From Clytia hemisphaerica (Eukaryota; Cnidaria; Hydrozoa; Leptothecata; Clytiidae), in assembly GCA_902728285.1 (NCBI GenBank), contig CACVBU010000270.1:93456-157455 (forward strand): DNA of 64,000 bases, read 5' to 3'. The translations under genes and the position numbers were made by a program. The notes under the pieces are model-generated. The model did no database searches. It was not told where the DNA came from and saw nothing but the letters and a program-made list of their open reading frames with translations. Numbering within the stretch: position 1 is the first letter of the stretch; every line of letters begins with the position of its first letter. Below, piece by piece: positions 54,951-64,000 of the stretch.

Positions 54951-56256
54951 TGGAACTAGGTTAGCTTGTATTCCATCGTACATCCCACTGCACACCCACC
55001 AAAGTTTCTGCTTGCAAAAGCATAGTGTCAGCCTGAGCTGGGTCTATGTCCCAGGCAAAAATTAGTTCCCCTCAAAGATTTATGAATTTTTTGTTAACTA
55101 ATCGATATTTACAATTTTAACCTCGATGATTAATAGATTTAAATCGATAAACGATGAGGGGAAATCCCTCTCAATAGCGATAAAAATTTTTTACTGCATT
55201 TCCAGTATAAGCATTATATTTACATTTCTCTATACCGTAATTGCAGTATTCAAGAAACAGGATTCAAGATTCAAAGAGAAAACAGGCAATTTTTGTACAT
55301 GATTGCTCATATCTATTTTTAACGCACAGACAAAATATTTTTTCCATTAATCAGATCTGAAATACAAATGTAAGATTATCCTGTAAAATTATACTAATCT
55401 ACCTAATAACCAGAATGAACAGAAATAAAAACAACTGATATAGAAGTAGGTGTTTCCTTTGATTATGAAGTTTGCAAGCAAATAAGCCACTTTTTGTTTT
55501 TATTTTCACTCATTGTGTTTGGCCTGTCAAAAGCTGCACAAACATCAGATTTTTTGTTTCTTTATGCTCCAAATTTTGAGTCCAATGAAAAATCTGTTTC
55601 TGAAACCATACAACTTTTATTCAAAGACAGTATGAAGAAGATAAACTATCATGCATACCTGTCTCCCAACACCACCAGCCATTAAGAATCTGTGAATTTT
55701 CCGATTCCCGCTTCTGATTCCATTTTGAATACAGATCTTCGCGGGGGGTAAGACTCATCAGCCAATCAGCGTGCGTCATTCATCTGGTCTGGATTTTCAA
55801 ATTTCTAGCAGCTTTGTTGAATTTTAAAGGGAAGGTAGGAAGTAGCACTAATAACAAAACAGCAAGACCTAGAACAATTGCTTGAGGGCAACTTTAGGCT
55901 TTCCTGAAAGCCAGATAAATTCCGCTTCTGTGTGTCGGGGCTAATTATTCGACGTCGGAAATATAAGATAAAGACGTATAAAGACAAGGCATATAAAATT
56001 TTCTGGTAAGTCTCTAAATTTTTCTGTGCTTTAGTAGACGTTAGAATTAGCCCCTACCTCTTGACAGAACGGCTCCATTATGGGCCTCACCCTAAAAAAA
56101 AAAAAAAATTTCCAAAGTCGTTCAAACTCGTGCATTTTGGGGAAAACCACTGATTTAGGACCTCTCTTTGAGCGGATATTACGGCTATTCACATTCGATT
56201 AAGAACTCCATTTTTTCTCTAAATGATAAATAAAAGATCAATATTTTTTCTTCAAT
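54951..56256. other. No convincing gene
   Basis: A plus frame at 55494-55685 is hydrophobic at its start but lacks an ATG. A CCAAT-type AGCCAATCAGCG lies at 55769. A 16-base A run is at about 56094. Nothing else is recognised. Confidence 0.35.
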
Positions 56257-56563
56257 TTAAATTATAAGCAATACTCGTTGATACTTTTTGTCATAGTCAG
56301 AAGAAAAGTTGCCTTCGAAAAAATCGGAAAATCGCGCAATTTCCAAAAACCCAAATCCTGCGCCCTTAGCATAGTCGAGTTTATTATATCGGTTCATAAT
56401 AGAATTTCTTAAAATAATGCCATATGCATATTTGTCAGAAGCTACTGAAGGAGCTGTTTTTCCACTTTTAACAGATGGCGGCATGTGAATTGATTCTTCA
56501 AATCTTTTTTCCTGTTCATGTGTCAGTTCTTTGCTAAGGAAGCACGACAGGCCCAAGAGAAAT
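56257..56563 (-). CDS. Putative terminal exon, unknown protein
   Basis: A CATCGCAG acceptor (about 56571-56564) precedes a minus frame of about 101 codons: FLLGLSCFLSKELTHEQEKR, then YAYGIILRNSIMNRYNKLDY and AKGAGFGFLEIARFSDFF, ending at a stop near 56257. It needs two carried bases, which does not match the obvious donors of the exon at 56842-57260, so the joining is unresolved. No domain is recognised. Confidence 0.4.
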
Positions 56564-56841
56564 CTGCGATGATAGGCATATTATGTCATAGTTTGTCACA
56601 AACTAAAACAGTATGTTTTGTGAGTTTATTATGCAAAAATCCTTATATGTGAATATGTACAAGCCCTAAATATCACGCAAATACCACGTACAAAGAATTG
56701 GATAAACAACGGAGTGACATGAGAATTTCGCACAGTTCAATGCAGAATTGTAACGAAACAGTGCACCAACCAGCCGATCATTGGTAAAAGACAATCCAAG
56801 AGGAGTCTAAATGTTGAGATGATACCCGACTAGCTCTATTT

Positions 56842-58089
56842 TCAGCTCATGACTGCGTAATATGATACTTTTTCGTTGTTTTGATTTATGCGGTTATTGT
56901 GATCGATTTTTAAAGTTTTCAATCTTCCAAGTTCTCCATTATCAAAGACACACTTGAAGTGAATTTTCCTTCCGTTCTTAAAAAGATTTGGTTGATCTTT
57001 AAAACTCTGCTTAATGAGCTTTATATCGACATCCAAAAGCACTTCGTCACAAAAACCAAGATGTTCCGAAAATAGCGCAGAATCGCCAAGCCTTAAAGTC
57101 CTTTGATTAACAGATTTCCCAAGTTCGAAGCTTCTTATTGAAAGGTAGTGATTTTTAATCAAAAGCGCCGAATTTCTCTTTCTTAGTGTTTCTTCTTCGT
57201 TGTCACATATTGATATTTTACGAGTACGATCGTACGGAACTCGTTTCTTCGATGTTTGTTTCCTTATTAGAAGATATGATAAAAATTAATTTTCAATCGA
57301 TTTATATAGGTATTTGTAATATAAGTGAATAAAGGATTCCTAACCATCGAGTAACATTTTTTACAATCTAACTATTTTTCATCAAGATAAGATTTAGCAC
57401 ATCACGCTAGATCGTGATAATATTAAACAATGGCTAAGTAAGAAAAGATTAACGAACCTTGTTTCCACCGGAATATTTCTCTTTCATTTGGGATGTTATG
57501 CACTCAACTGTTTCTTCTTCAGTTTTGGATGCGAGCATTTCAGTAATATGATTCTATAAGATTAAAAAGTATTTCTTATACCACGCTTTCCCTGAGAACA
57601 CAGGGTCAATATATTTTAAAGTTCTAAAAACATCATTATACCTTAGGGTAAAAAATTTTCAAATATCGGCCAAACTAAGTTCCAGAGAGTTAACTTTTAG
57701 CACCATTCATCAAATTAAATTTTTTGAATATATGAACTCTAAAAGGGATTTAATGCTGCTTTTAACGCCACCAACAATCGTTAAATTAAATTTCCGTTAA
57801 ATCCTCCAAAACTTCTCCCTGCCAAAAATTGATAACTTAATGTAATTCAGTTATTGAAAGCAGATCAAAATATTTTGAGTGAATTGCATGCTCTACTATA
57901 AAATTTAAGAAGATAATGGTCTAAAAGAAAAGCTACCTTACGGTAAAAACTACAAACAAATGCTATTTCAATACTAACTTGTAAGCCTGACTTAAGCCGT
58001 TTCTTCAGTATATTCCTATAATTGGATGGCATCTTTTTGAAAACATCCTCACAATTCAATAAAATTCTATCAGTTACACTTGTTTCCAT
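56842..58089 (-). CDS. Three-exon gene, unknown family
   Basis: Exon 1 is 58089-57937 (51 codons, METSVTDRILLNCEDVFKKM), ending in phase 0 at GTAGCT. Exon 2 is 57553-57458 (32 codons, NHITEMLASKTEEETVECIT), phase 0 at both ends, between an ATAG acceptor and GTTCGT donor. Exon 3 begins near 57247 at AAACGAGTTCCG, with a weak acceptor, and runs RVPYDRTRKISICDNEEETL ... LGFCDEVLLDVDIKL to a TGA near 56842; it may instead splice at GTATCA near 56868. The acceptor TACAG lies 7 nt before the ATG, so the first exon has almost no leader. Exon 3 mixes basic and hydrophobic patterns like a globular domain. No family is recognised. Confidence 0.55.
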
Positions 58090-58096
58090 TTTTTAT

Positions 58097-59659
58097 CTGT
58101 AAAAAACAACAATAGTAGTTATAAAGCACCATGATACATGCCACCTTATAAATGTTGAACAGATCCGAGTTAAAAAGCTAATTCGTGAGTTTAAATAAAA
58201 AAGATTTGAAGATTGAAGGTATGACTTTAAGGAGGCTTAAAATCCGATGAAATGAAACTCAAAGATTATGATAATAGTGGGTACTTAAGAAAGGTTTAAA
58301 CTTGAAATCTTGATTTTTGGCCCGAGTTGACGAAAACAAAATGCGCATTCAGTTGCAACACAAAAAGTGTACATACCAACAACTACAACTACGCCAACAG
58401 GGCCGGCGAATCGGTTTTAAAAGTGAGGGCGGGCTAAATGATATAGTCGGCCGGAAATTTTTAGAAATTATTGTACTCAACATTGGCTTAGAAGTGGTCT
58501 AAATTAAATTTTTATGAAGTTATTGGAATGAAAAAATCAAAGAAGTTAGGTGTCTTTCTAATCAGCAAAGAATATACTACTATATAGTAACAAAATGAAA
58601 CCTATAAGTAAATACAGCGGACTTTTACATGTTCAAGATTCATAAGTAAAAGTAGATTTAGAGTATGCTTTTAACAGACAGTAAACATACAGTAATCAAA
58701 AATTAAAATTGTCCAAAGTAATTAAAGCGATGCTCTTGACACAAACTCTCTACTAACTTCATCTAAATCAAGTTTAACCGTTAGATTTTTATAGATATGG
58801 AGCAAAGAAAGATTGTGTAACCGTTTTGGCTTCGCCCTCTCTTTATCTCTCTCTCTCTTTTTTTTTTTGCAAAAAAGTGGTTTTGCGGGCCCTGACAATA
58901 ATACTAAGAGAGCCAAGAAAGACAATGTTTAAAAATCTCGATTAATCCGAATAAAGAAAAAACACCGTGGATAAATTTTGCCCTATCAAATAAAATTACG
59001 TTATAAACAACTCAAGTCTATCATCTCTATCAAGCAACAAAACTTTTTGTGAATTTCGGGAGTTTTAGTTTTTGATCAAATGCGAAAAAAGTTTGTTTCA
59101 CGAAAAATAATTATTAATAAGCTCATTCAAGAAAGTTTATTTTCTTGGAAATTTCAAAATTAGGACGTTAATGTTACGACTTAAACTTGTACACAACCCG
59201 ATCCAGAAAAATCTTTATGCATATAATTCTTATTTGGCTGTAAAATAACCTCTTGCGTAACATCGCTAATACACCTTTTCAACCTTAGCCGCCGAGTACG
59301 CGTATTTTTCAAGAGATCTGTGCAATGCAGGAGTGAAAAGGTTGTAAACCTCTGTATTCAACGAGCAAAAACATTATTCGCGGCACCCGTGCGACTACGA
59401 TCAAAAAAGGTGTGAGAATGGATAACATTTTAAACGAAGAATTTAATTTCGATATATCATAAATATTAAATCGACGTAAATATTTACGATATATCAAAAT
59501 GAAGTTCTTCATTTAAAACATTATACATTGTCACCACTAACTCATCCTCTGCCCAGTGATTTGGAAAAGTTACCGAAAATGCACAAGTGTGCACTTTCGG
59601 AACTTTGCTCTCCAAATCGTCAAAAAAAAAAATTTCTTCAGTGGAAGAATATCACTTAC
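58097..59659. other. No gene seen; CT microsatellite
   Basis: A pyrimidine-rich (CT)n/T run lies at about 58838-58869. A short plus frame near 58317 is unrecognised. The minus strand near 59330 reads RGLQPFHSCIAQIS, which might be a decayed HECT C-lobe (normally with HTC) belonging to the exon upstream, but the evidence is thin. Confidence 0.35.
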
Positions 59660-60485
59660 TGTCAAGGGTTTCAATAGCTTAACCAGTTTTTCCTCAATTA
59701 GTCCTTCCACATACTTTTTCCACGCTTTCCATGTTGATGTTAAAGCGTTCAACGCATTGGTACTGAAACATTCCAAAAGTTTAGCTGGGGTGATGATTTT
59801 GTTGCTTTCGATAATTTCGTTGATCTTTGTCATCGAATCAAAATTATTTGGAAGGATGAGCTGCTTAAATACTTCCCTCATCGATGTGATGGCAAACCAT
59901 GCACGCTGGATTAGATCAGCATGTGCAATGTCATGCAGAACATCTGCATCGTTGGATGTCATTAGATTTGCAGGACATTCACAACGTGTCATCATGCCTA
60001 TCAGGCCATCCATGTTTTGCCCATCAAACAACTCACCCCTCAAATCAAAAAGTGCCTGTTGAAGATCATTTCCAGTCGGTGTCTGTCCAAAGAACACCTG
60101 TTGTATACTGACTTTGGACAGACGTGCTGGAAAGCAGTCGTAAATAAGTCCATAGGCCAGAACACGGGCAATCAACTTCCATTTTTCTGAGCTGAATAAC
60201 CCAAACTGAAAAGTTATGCATTTGGTCTTTTCGGGACCCTCGCAACATTCAGTTTTAAATTCTTTGATAAATAAAGCTAAAACCCCTTTGGTCACTCCGC
60301 CCCCAACACCTCTTTCAACATTCCCGTCTTTGTCTATTATTCGAAAATAATAATAACTTTCGGTAAATATTTTGTTTGTTTGGAAATGACGCAACATATC
60401 ATGAAAAACATGATTACGCCGAATTAGGCAATCGACGTACTCTCCACCGAAGTCAAGTTGACGGTTGGGGAGAATATGATTCGAA
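59660..60485 (-). CDS. HECT-like E3 ligase domain exon
   Basis: A T-rich TTTTTTTAG acceptor (60486-60495) and a GTAAGT donor (59659) bound an 826-nt open exon. The translation contains RIIDKDGNVERGVGGGVTKG, LALFIKEF, then KWKLIARVLAYGLIYDCFPA-RLSKVSI and later LTSTWKAWKKYVEG. The D-G-x-E-x-G-x-GG and IGR-LAYGLIYDCFP-like segments correspond to the N-lobe of HECT domains, in the divergent form seen in G2E3-like multi-copy genes of fish and cnidarians. HECT proteins form a ubiquitin thioester on a C-lobe Cys. That C-lobe is not encoded in this exon, so either later exons carry it or the gene is a fragment. Confidence 0.6.
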
Positions 60486-62541
60486 CTAAAAAAGACAAAA
60501 ATCAAACTATAGAGTTCTACTCCCTATCTATTTTCAGTAATTAACAGTGGCTAATATATATTACGGGACTCCCCTAGCGATCTGCGTGAACACATGAATT
60601 GCACTTTTTTCTGTAGTGAATACGTGAAATGGAATCAATGTGTGAAACGCGATGTTTGCGTGAACGTAAAACAAGACTTTTTCAATATTTCATTCCTTTG
60701 GTGAAACCCCCCTCCCCCAAGCGGTGACCCAAATCACACGATCATCCGAATATTCAGTCTCTTTCACGTATCACAAAAAATGACCCAATCACGCCAACAG
60801 CTATGGGATTTGCACAAGTTTCAATTATAATACGAAAGAAGGAAGAAAAGCTGATGTGATCGCCGATGAAACTGACGATGATGATTCAGAGTGGGAGGAT
60901 TTCCATTATGAGGTTATGAGGGCGATTTTTTTTTTCGATTGAACAAAAAAAAACCGATTTTAAATTAAATGATTTTTCATTCATTTTCCCTAGCCATTCG
61001 CGAAAGTTATTTCTATTAAAAATAAAGATTTTCAAAAAGTAAATCCGCGAAATTTTGCGAATTTTTGGTCTCGCGAAACTTTCTGCCCTTAAAGTATCTT
61101 CAAAACGGCTTGTCCTACACCCTAATCGACTGAAAATTCGGAAACAACAGTAAATTTTCATTCTAAAACAGTTGGGGTTCTCTAAGTATTTCAACCCTTC
61201 GGCAGCGTGAGACGCCTATTGGCGTTTTAAGTAAGATGTAGGGTTAGGATATTTGAAAAGAACTTTCAATTTCCTTTTCGGAAAGTAAAGCCTTCAAAGG
61301 GTTAGGAGATGCAATGCGCAATCAAAACAAACATTTGGAAAACGTTCAGTTTCAAAATGGAGGCTGTAAATAACTGGCTGTCATGAAAGTTAGAGATAAG
61401 GATTTGAACACATCAAAGTACAGCTGTTCTGTAAGTTTTTTATTTGTTTTTCGCTAATTGACTCAGGAAAAAAGAAATTTTGATTGCTCAATATTTTGCA
61501 CTTTTTTTCGCTGTCGTAAAGTTATGTAGTAATGAACCTTCTGAAGCTTTGCAGTAGGTACGGCTTGCAAATCCTGCTATTGTAACACGCATGCGTAATT
61601 TGTCGTTTTTTAACACCATAAGTAGTTAAATACAAAAAGGAATGAATCGCTAGGGGTGGTACAGTCACTTTCGGTTGGGGTTGTGGAGGGGAAAATTGTC
61701 GTTCAAATACTTCCTGGATAGGAGACCCCACAAATATTAAGGACTTGGCTTAAAATAGATAAAATAAACGTGTTGAAAATACTATGCCGAAAAAAAATAA
61801 AAATACAAACTGCGGGTAAAAAGACTTGGTTAACGTGACGAAAAAGTAGAAATAAAAAATACTACGCGGAGAAAAAATCAAAAGCTGGGATGCCGATTGG
61901 AACTATCTGATGATTTGAGTTAGACAGTGGAAAAGATCCTAAAGAAAGAACGAACAAACAAACTAACGAACGAGCTAATGAACAAAAGGAGAAGGAAAAC
62001 TTGGGAAAATGTTAAGTACAAATCAACTAAAATCTAGAAAAACTGTTTTTCAGCGGTTTTGGCTATTTCAGAGGATTTCTGGATTCATGAATTAGAAAAA
62101 GTTGAAATTAAAAGTGCTTAACATCGGTCAATTTAATAAATATAACAAATAAACCTAACAAATAAGTCCAATTAAAAACTGTAAAAATGGCATCGATCGG
62201 AAAACTCCGATTCCAACTCCGTCACATTTTTAAGAAAATCAGAAAACTGATGAAATTTCAACAAAATGACAGAAGAAAAACAGTTTTCCCGCATCTTGGA
62301 CCGGTAAAAGTTTTTTTTCAGAAATCCAACCCCTGTATTGTATGCTCAATTTAAAATCTTCTTTTAAATTTCTTTCTCCCAAAAATCGGATTTTGCGAGC
62401 ATTGCTAATACACATCTGAGTAAAATGTCAGAAAAAACTGGTTCTGTCGCATTTTGGACATGACATTTTGGATGTTTGTGTCAAAAAGCAGAAAAAACTG
62501 GCGTACTGTATAACCCAGACCCGGACTGGACCCTGGACCCC
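60486..62541. other. No firm gene; possible acidic exon near 60.85 kb
   Basis: On the plus strand 60815-60915 reads YNTKEGRKADVIADETDDDD-SEWEDFHYE, compositionally like coding sequence but without clear splice sites. The rest is A+T-rich with no recognised element. Confidence 0.3.
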
Positions 62542-62690
62542 GAGAAAACCCGGACCCCTCGTAATTTTTCGAGAAAACCCGGACCCCGTCCAAATTTATG
62601 AGAAAACCCGGACTCCCATCTCAATTTACGAGGAAACCCGGACCCTACCCAAATTAACGAGAAAGCCCGGACCCCATCCATGCCCATGTT
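62542..62690 (+). repeat. 29-bp minisatellite, 5 copies
   Basis: The unit GAGAAAACCCGGACCCC plus an A+T-rich segment (CAAATTTAY) repeats at 29-30 bp. It is preceded by degenerate GACCCGGACTGGACCC (62517-62541). The GC-rich half contrasts sharply with its surroundings. Confidence 0.9.
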
Positions 62691-63165
62691 CTTCTTAGGG
62701 TTTTCGGAGCCAATTAAAATTCCGGGTTGGCCAGGAAATATTATAATTGGCAGTTTATCTATTTTCCAGTGTTTCTCAATATTGGAGCAAGATTATTTTT
62801 CTAGAAAGTTCATAAAGGCCTGATAGTTCCAGATTAGTATAATTTCATCAGAAAAACCATTTAAACCAAAGCTCCTTATTGATATGTGAAGGCTACCAAA
62901 AATGGCAATGTCCTCCACCAGAGCAATTTTAACATAAGGGACAAGGACAGTCGAGAAGTCTACTTTGTTGAAAATTTGAACAAAATACTTTGCAGAAAAT
63001 GGCACTATGGAAGCCCATTCTATACTCCTAAATGATGTTGAAAGATCAGCAGTTGAGAGGGTTGATTAAAATAGAAATCAAAGCACACAATAAAGTATAC
63101 AAATATATTTGTCCAGAAAGAATTGGCATGTTGTTTGCTTTGTTTTGGTGTTAAAAAATATGTAC
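62691..63165. other. No gene seen
   Basis: A minus frame at 62793-63005 has no recognised domain and lacks clear splice sites. Confidence 0.35.
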
Positions 63166-63168
63166 TTA

Positions 63169-63469
63169 GGCGGTCATCGAAAAAATGCTCTGTTCGCGTC
63201 GCAACGGGTGTTAAAAATGCATGCGGGCGGGCGGACGGGCGGTCAAAAACATTCCCGGTTTTTTTTTAAGCACGCCAGTAACTCAGTGGCTGGTGGTAAC
63301 GCAAGCAAAACAATTTTTCGATGGTCGTCAGAGCAATTGAGAAAAAAGCTATACTTTAAAAGAACAAATTGCTTTTCCCAGATTTTTTCCCGCATCTCCG
63401 CACCGGAAAATCAGCGGAAAATTTGATGCGGGCGGGTGACACGAATAGAACAATTTTTCAACGACCGCC
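63169..63469. mobile_element. 301-bp Harbinger-like MITE, TTA target duplication
   Basis: GGCGGTCATCGAAAAAATG at the left end and the inverse of GGCGGTCGTTGAAAAATTG at the right form ~33-bp terminal inverted repeats at roughly 80% identity. TTA flanks both ends (63166-63168 and 63470-63472). A GGC start with a TWA target duplication is the PIF/Harbinger signature. The interior has GGGCGGGCGG-type blocks near both ends and no transposase. Confidence 0.8.
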
Positions 63470-64000
63470 TTATCAGTCCTAAAAAAATAAAAATTTGAAT
63501 ATAATGAGGGCAATGAGTCTGGTTAAATGTTACTATATTTACAAAAAGGATTACTGAAAAAAATACTACTGTAAATAAACTAAACTCAGAAACTTAAACT
63601 TTACCATAAATTCACATTACGACATAAAGAAAAAAATATGGTTCAAAGTTTTAAAAACAGAGCTAGTCAGAGCTTTAACTCAGTAGGTATAGAGCTTTCA
63701 AAATTTGAAAACAGACACCCCCTACAAAATTGAAAACAACCAGAGGCAATCCAGAGATCAAGCAGAGATAATCCAAAAAATATGTAAATCCATCGATAAT
63801 CGAAATATAATCCACTGGATGATGAAATAGACAACCATAATCAAACATCATCCAAGATAAATCCAAAAATAATCCATTGGATTTTATCCTTAAAAATTGT
63901 TGATCAGAAACAATCCAATGGATTATGGTTAAAAATCGATCTTTTTTAGACCACTTTGCATAATCCATTGGATTAGTACTCAAAAACTAAGGGATATGAC
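63470..64000. repeat. Scattered AATCCATTGGATT near-palindromes
   Basis: Within 63805-63975 the motif ATAATCCAYTGGAT or its inverse occurs four times (about 63808, 63870, 63911 and 63960), plus truncated ATCCAA forms, spaced 40-60 bp. No gene is seen; open minus-strand sequence across it is an artefact of the repeated motif. Confidence 0.6.

Noticed and set aside
63675-63983. A 102-codon minus frame at the right end
   Set aside because: It runs through the repeated AATCCATTGGATT motifs and is kept open by them; no start context or domain.

Overview
The window is eukaryotic, from an A+T-rich invertebrate metazoan. The genes are split by GT-AG introns, there are long tandem satellites, and the mobile DNA is a dense mix of non-LTR retrotransposon debris and short inverted-repeat elements. 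The LINE ORF1 with a PHD-like finger, the HECT-like and RING-like orphan genes and the USP-like gene resemble sequences common in cnidarian and sponge genomes. That assignment is an inference, not something the sequence proves. No bacterial operons, rRNA genes or CRISPR arrays are present. Coding calls below rest on splice sites, reading-phase continuity and recognisable motifs.

Left end (1-22.1 kb) is repeat-dominated. A 352-bp unit is tandemly repeated about 4.4 times (230-1774), is bounded by TA microsatellite, and recurs as one inverted copy (2050-2435). Next come a 22-bp minisatellite (3.8 kb), a 1.05-kb TTAA-flanked inverted-repeat element (4549-5602), a possible terminal exon (5974-6139) and a 15.6-kb satellite of about 80 monomers of ~188 bp (6539-22120). 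The satellite is interrupted by a 549-bp MITE whose empty site is preserved in a nearby duplicate.

Middle (22-39.6 kb) holds the best genes. A small acidic 3-exon plus-strand gene (25.9-27.2 kb) converges on an intronless minus-strand gene (27.5-29.1 kb). The latter encodes a USP/USPL1-like cysteine peptidase fold with eleven 9-residue Tyr-Asp-Pro repeats at its C-terminus. An 80-bp minisatellite (31.25-32.34 kb) follows. A minus-strand gene of at least 14 exons (38.7 to 33.9 kb) was assembled here from phase-consistent splice sites; it encodes an unrecognised protein with an acidic tract and a PHD-like Cys/His cluster. A 314-bp MITE with a 9-bp target duplication sits at 39.27-39.58 kb.

Right part (39.6-64 kb) is mostly a transposon graveyard with orphan exons between. 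It contains a broken LINE reverse transcriptase (43.3-44.9 kb), a LINE ORF1 plus endonuclease (46.7-48.8 kb), a nested MITE/LINE/integrase junction (48.9-49.85 kb), a third RT-like fragment (50.3-50.7 kb), a decayed RING-like gene (51.3-52.0 kb), a two-exon gene fragment (54.0-53.25 kb), a tandem pair of tRNA-Glu-like SINE-type repeats (54.4-54.95 kb), a 3-exon gene (58.1-56.8 kb), a large HECT-like exon (60.5-59.7 kb), a 29-bp minisatellite (62.5 kb) and a Harbinger-like MITE (63.17-63.47 kb).

No coherent multi-gene pathway can be shown. The strongest candidates for something undescribed are the 14-exon PHD-like gene, the USPL1-like/YDP-repeat protein, the CCCTATT MITE family sharing an internal module, the GTTSCTTA element pair whose internal motifs differ in a coordinated way, and splice acceptors lying 7-10 nt before several start codons, which hint at spliced-leader trans-splicing.
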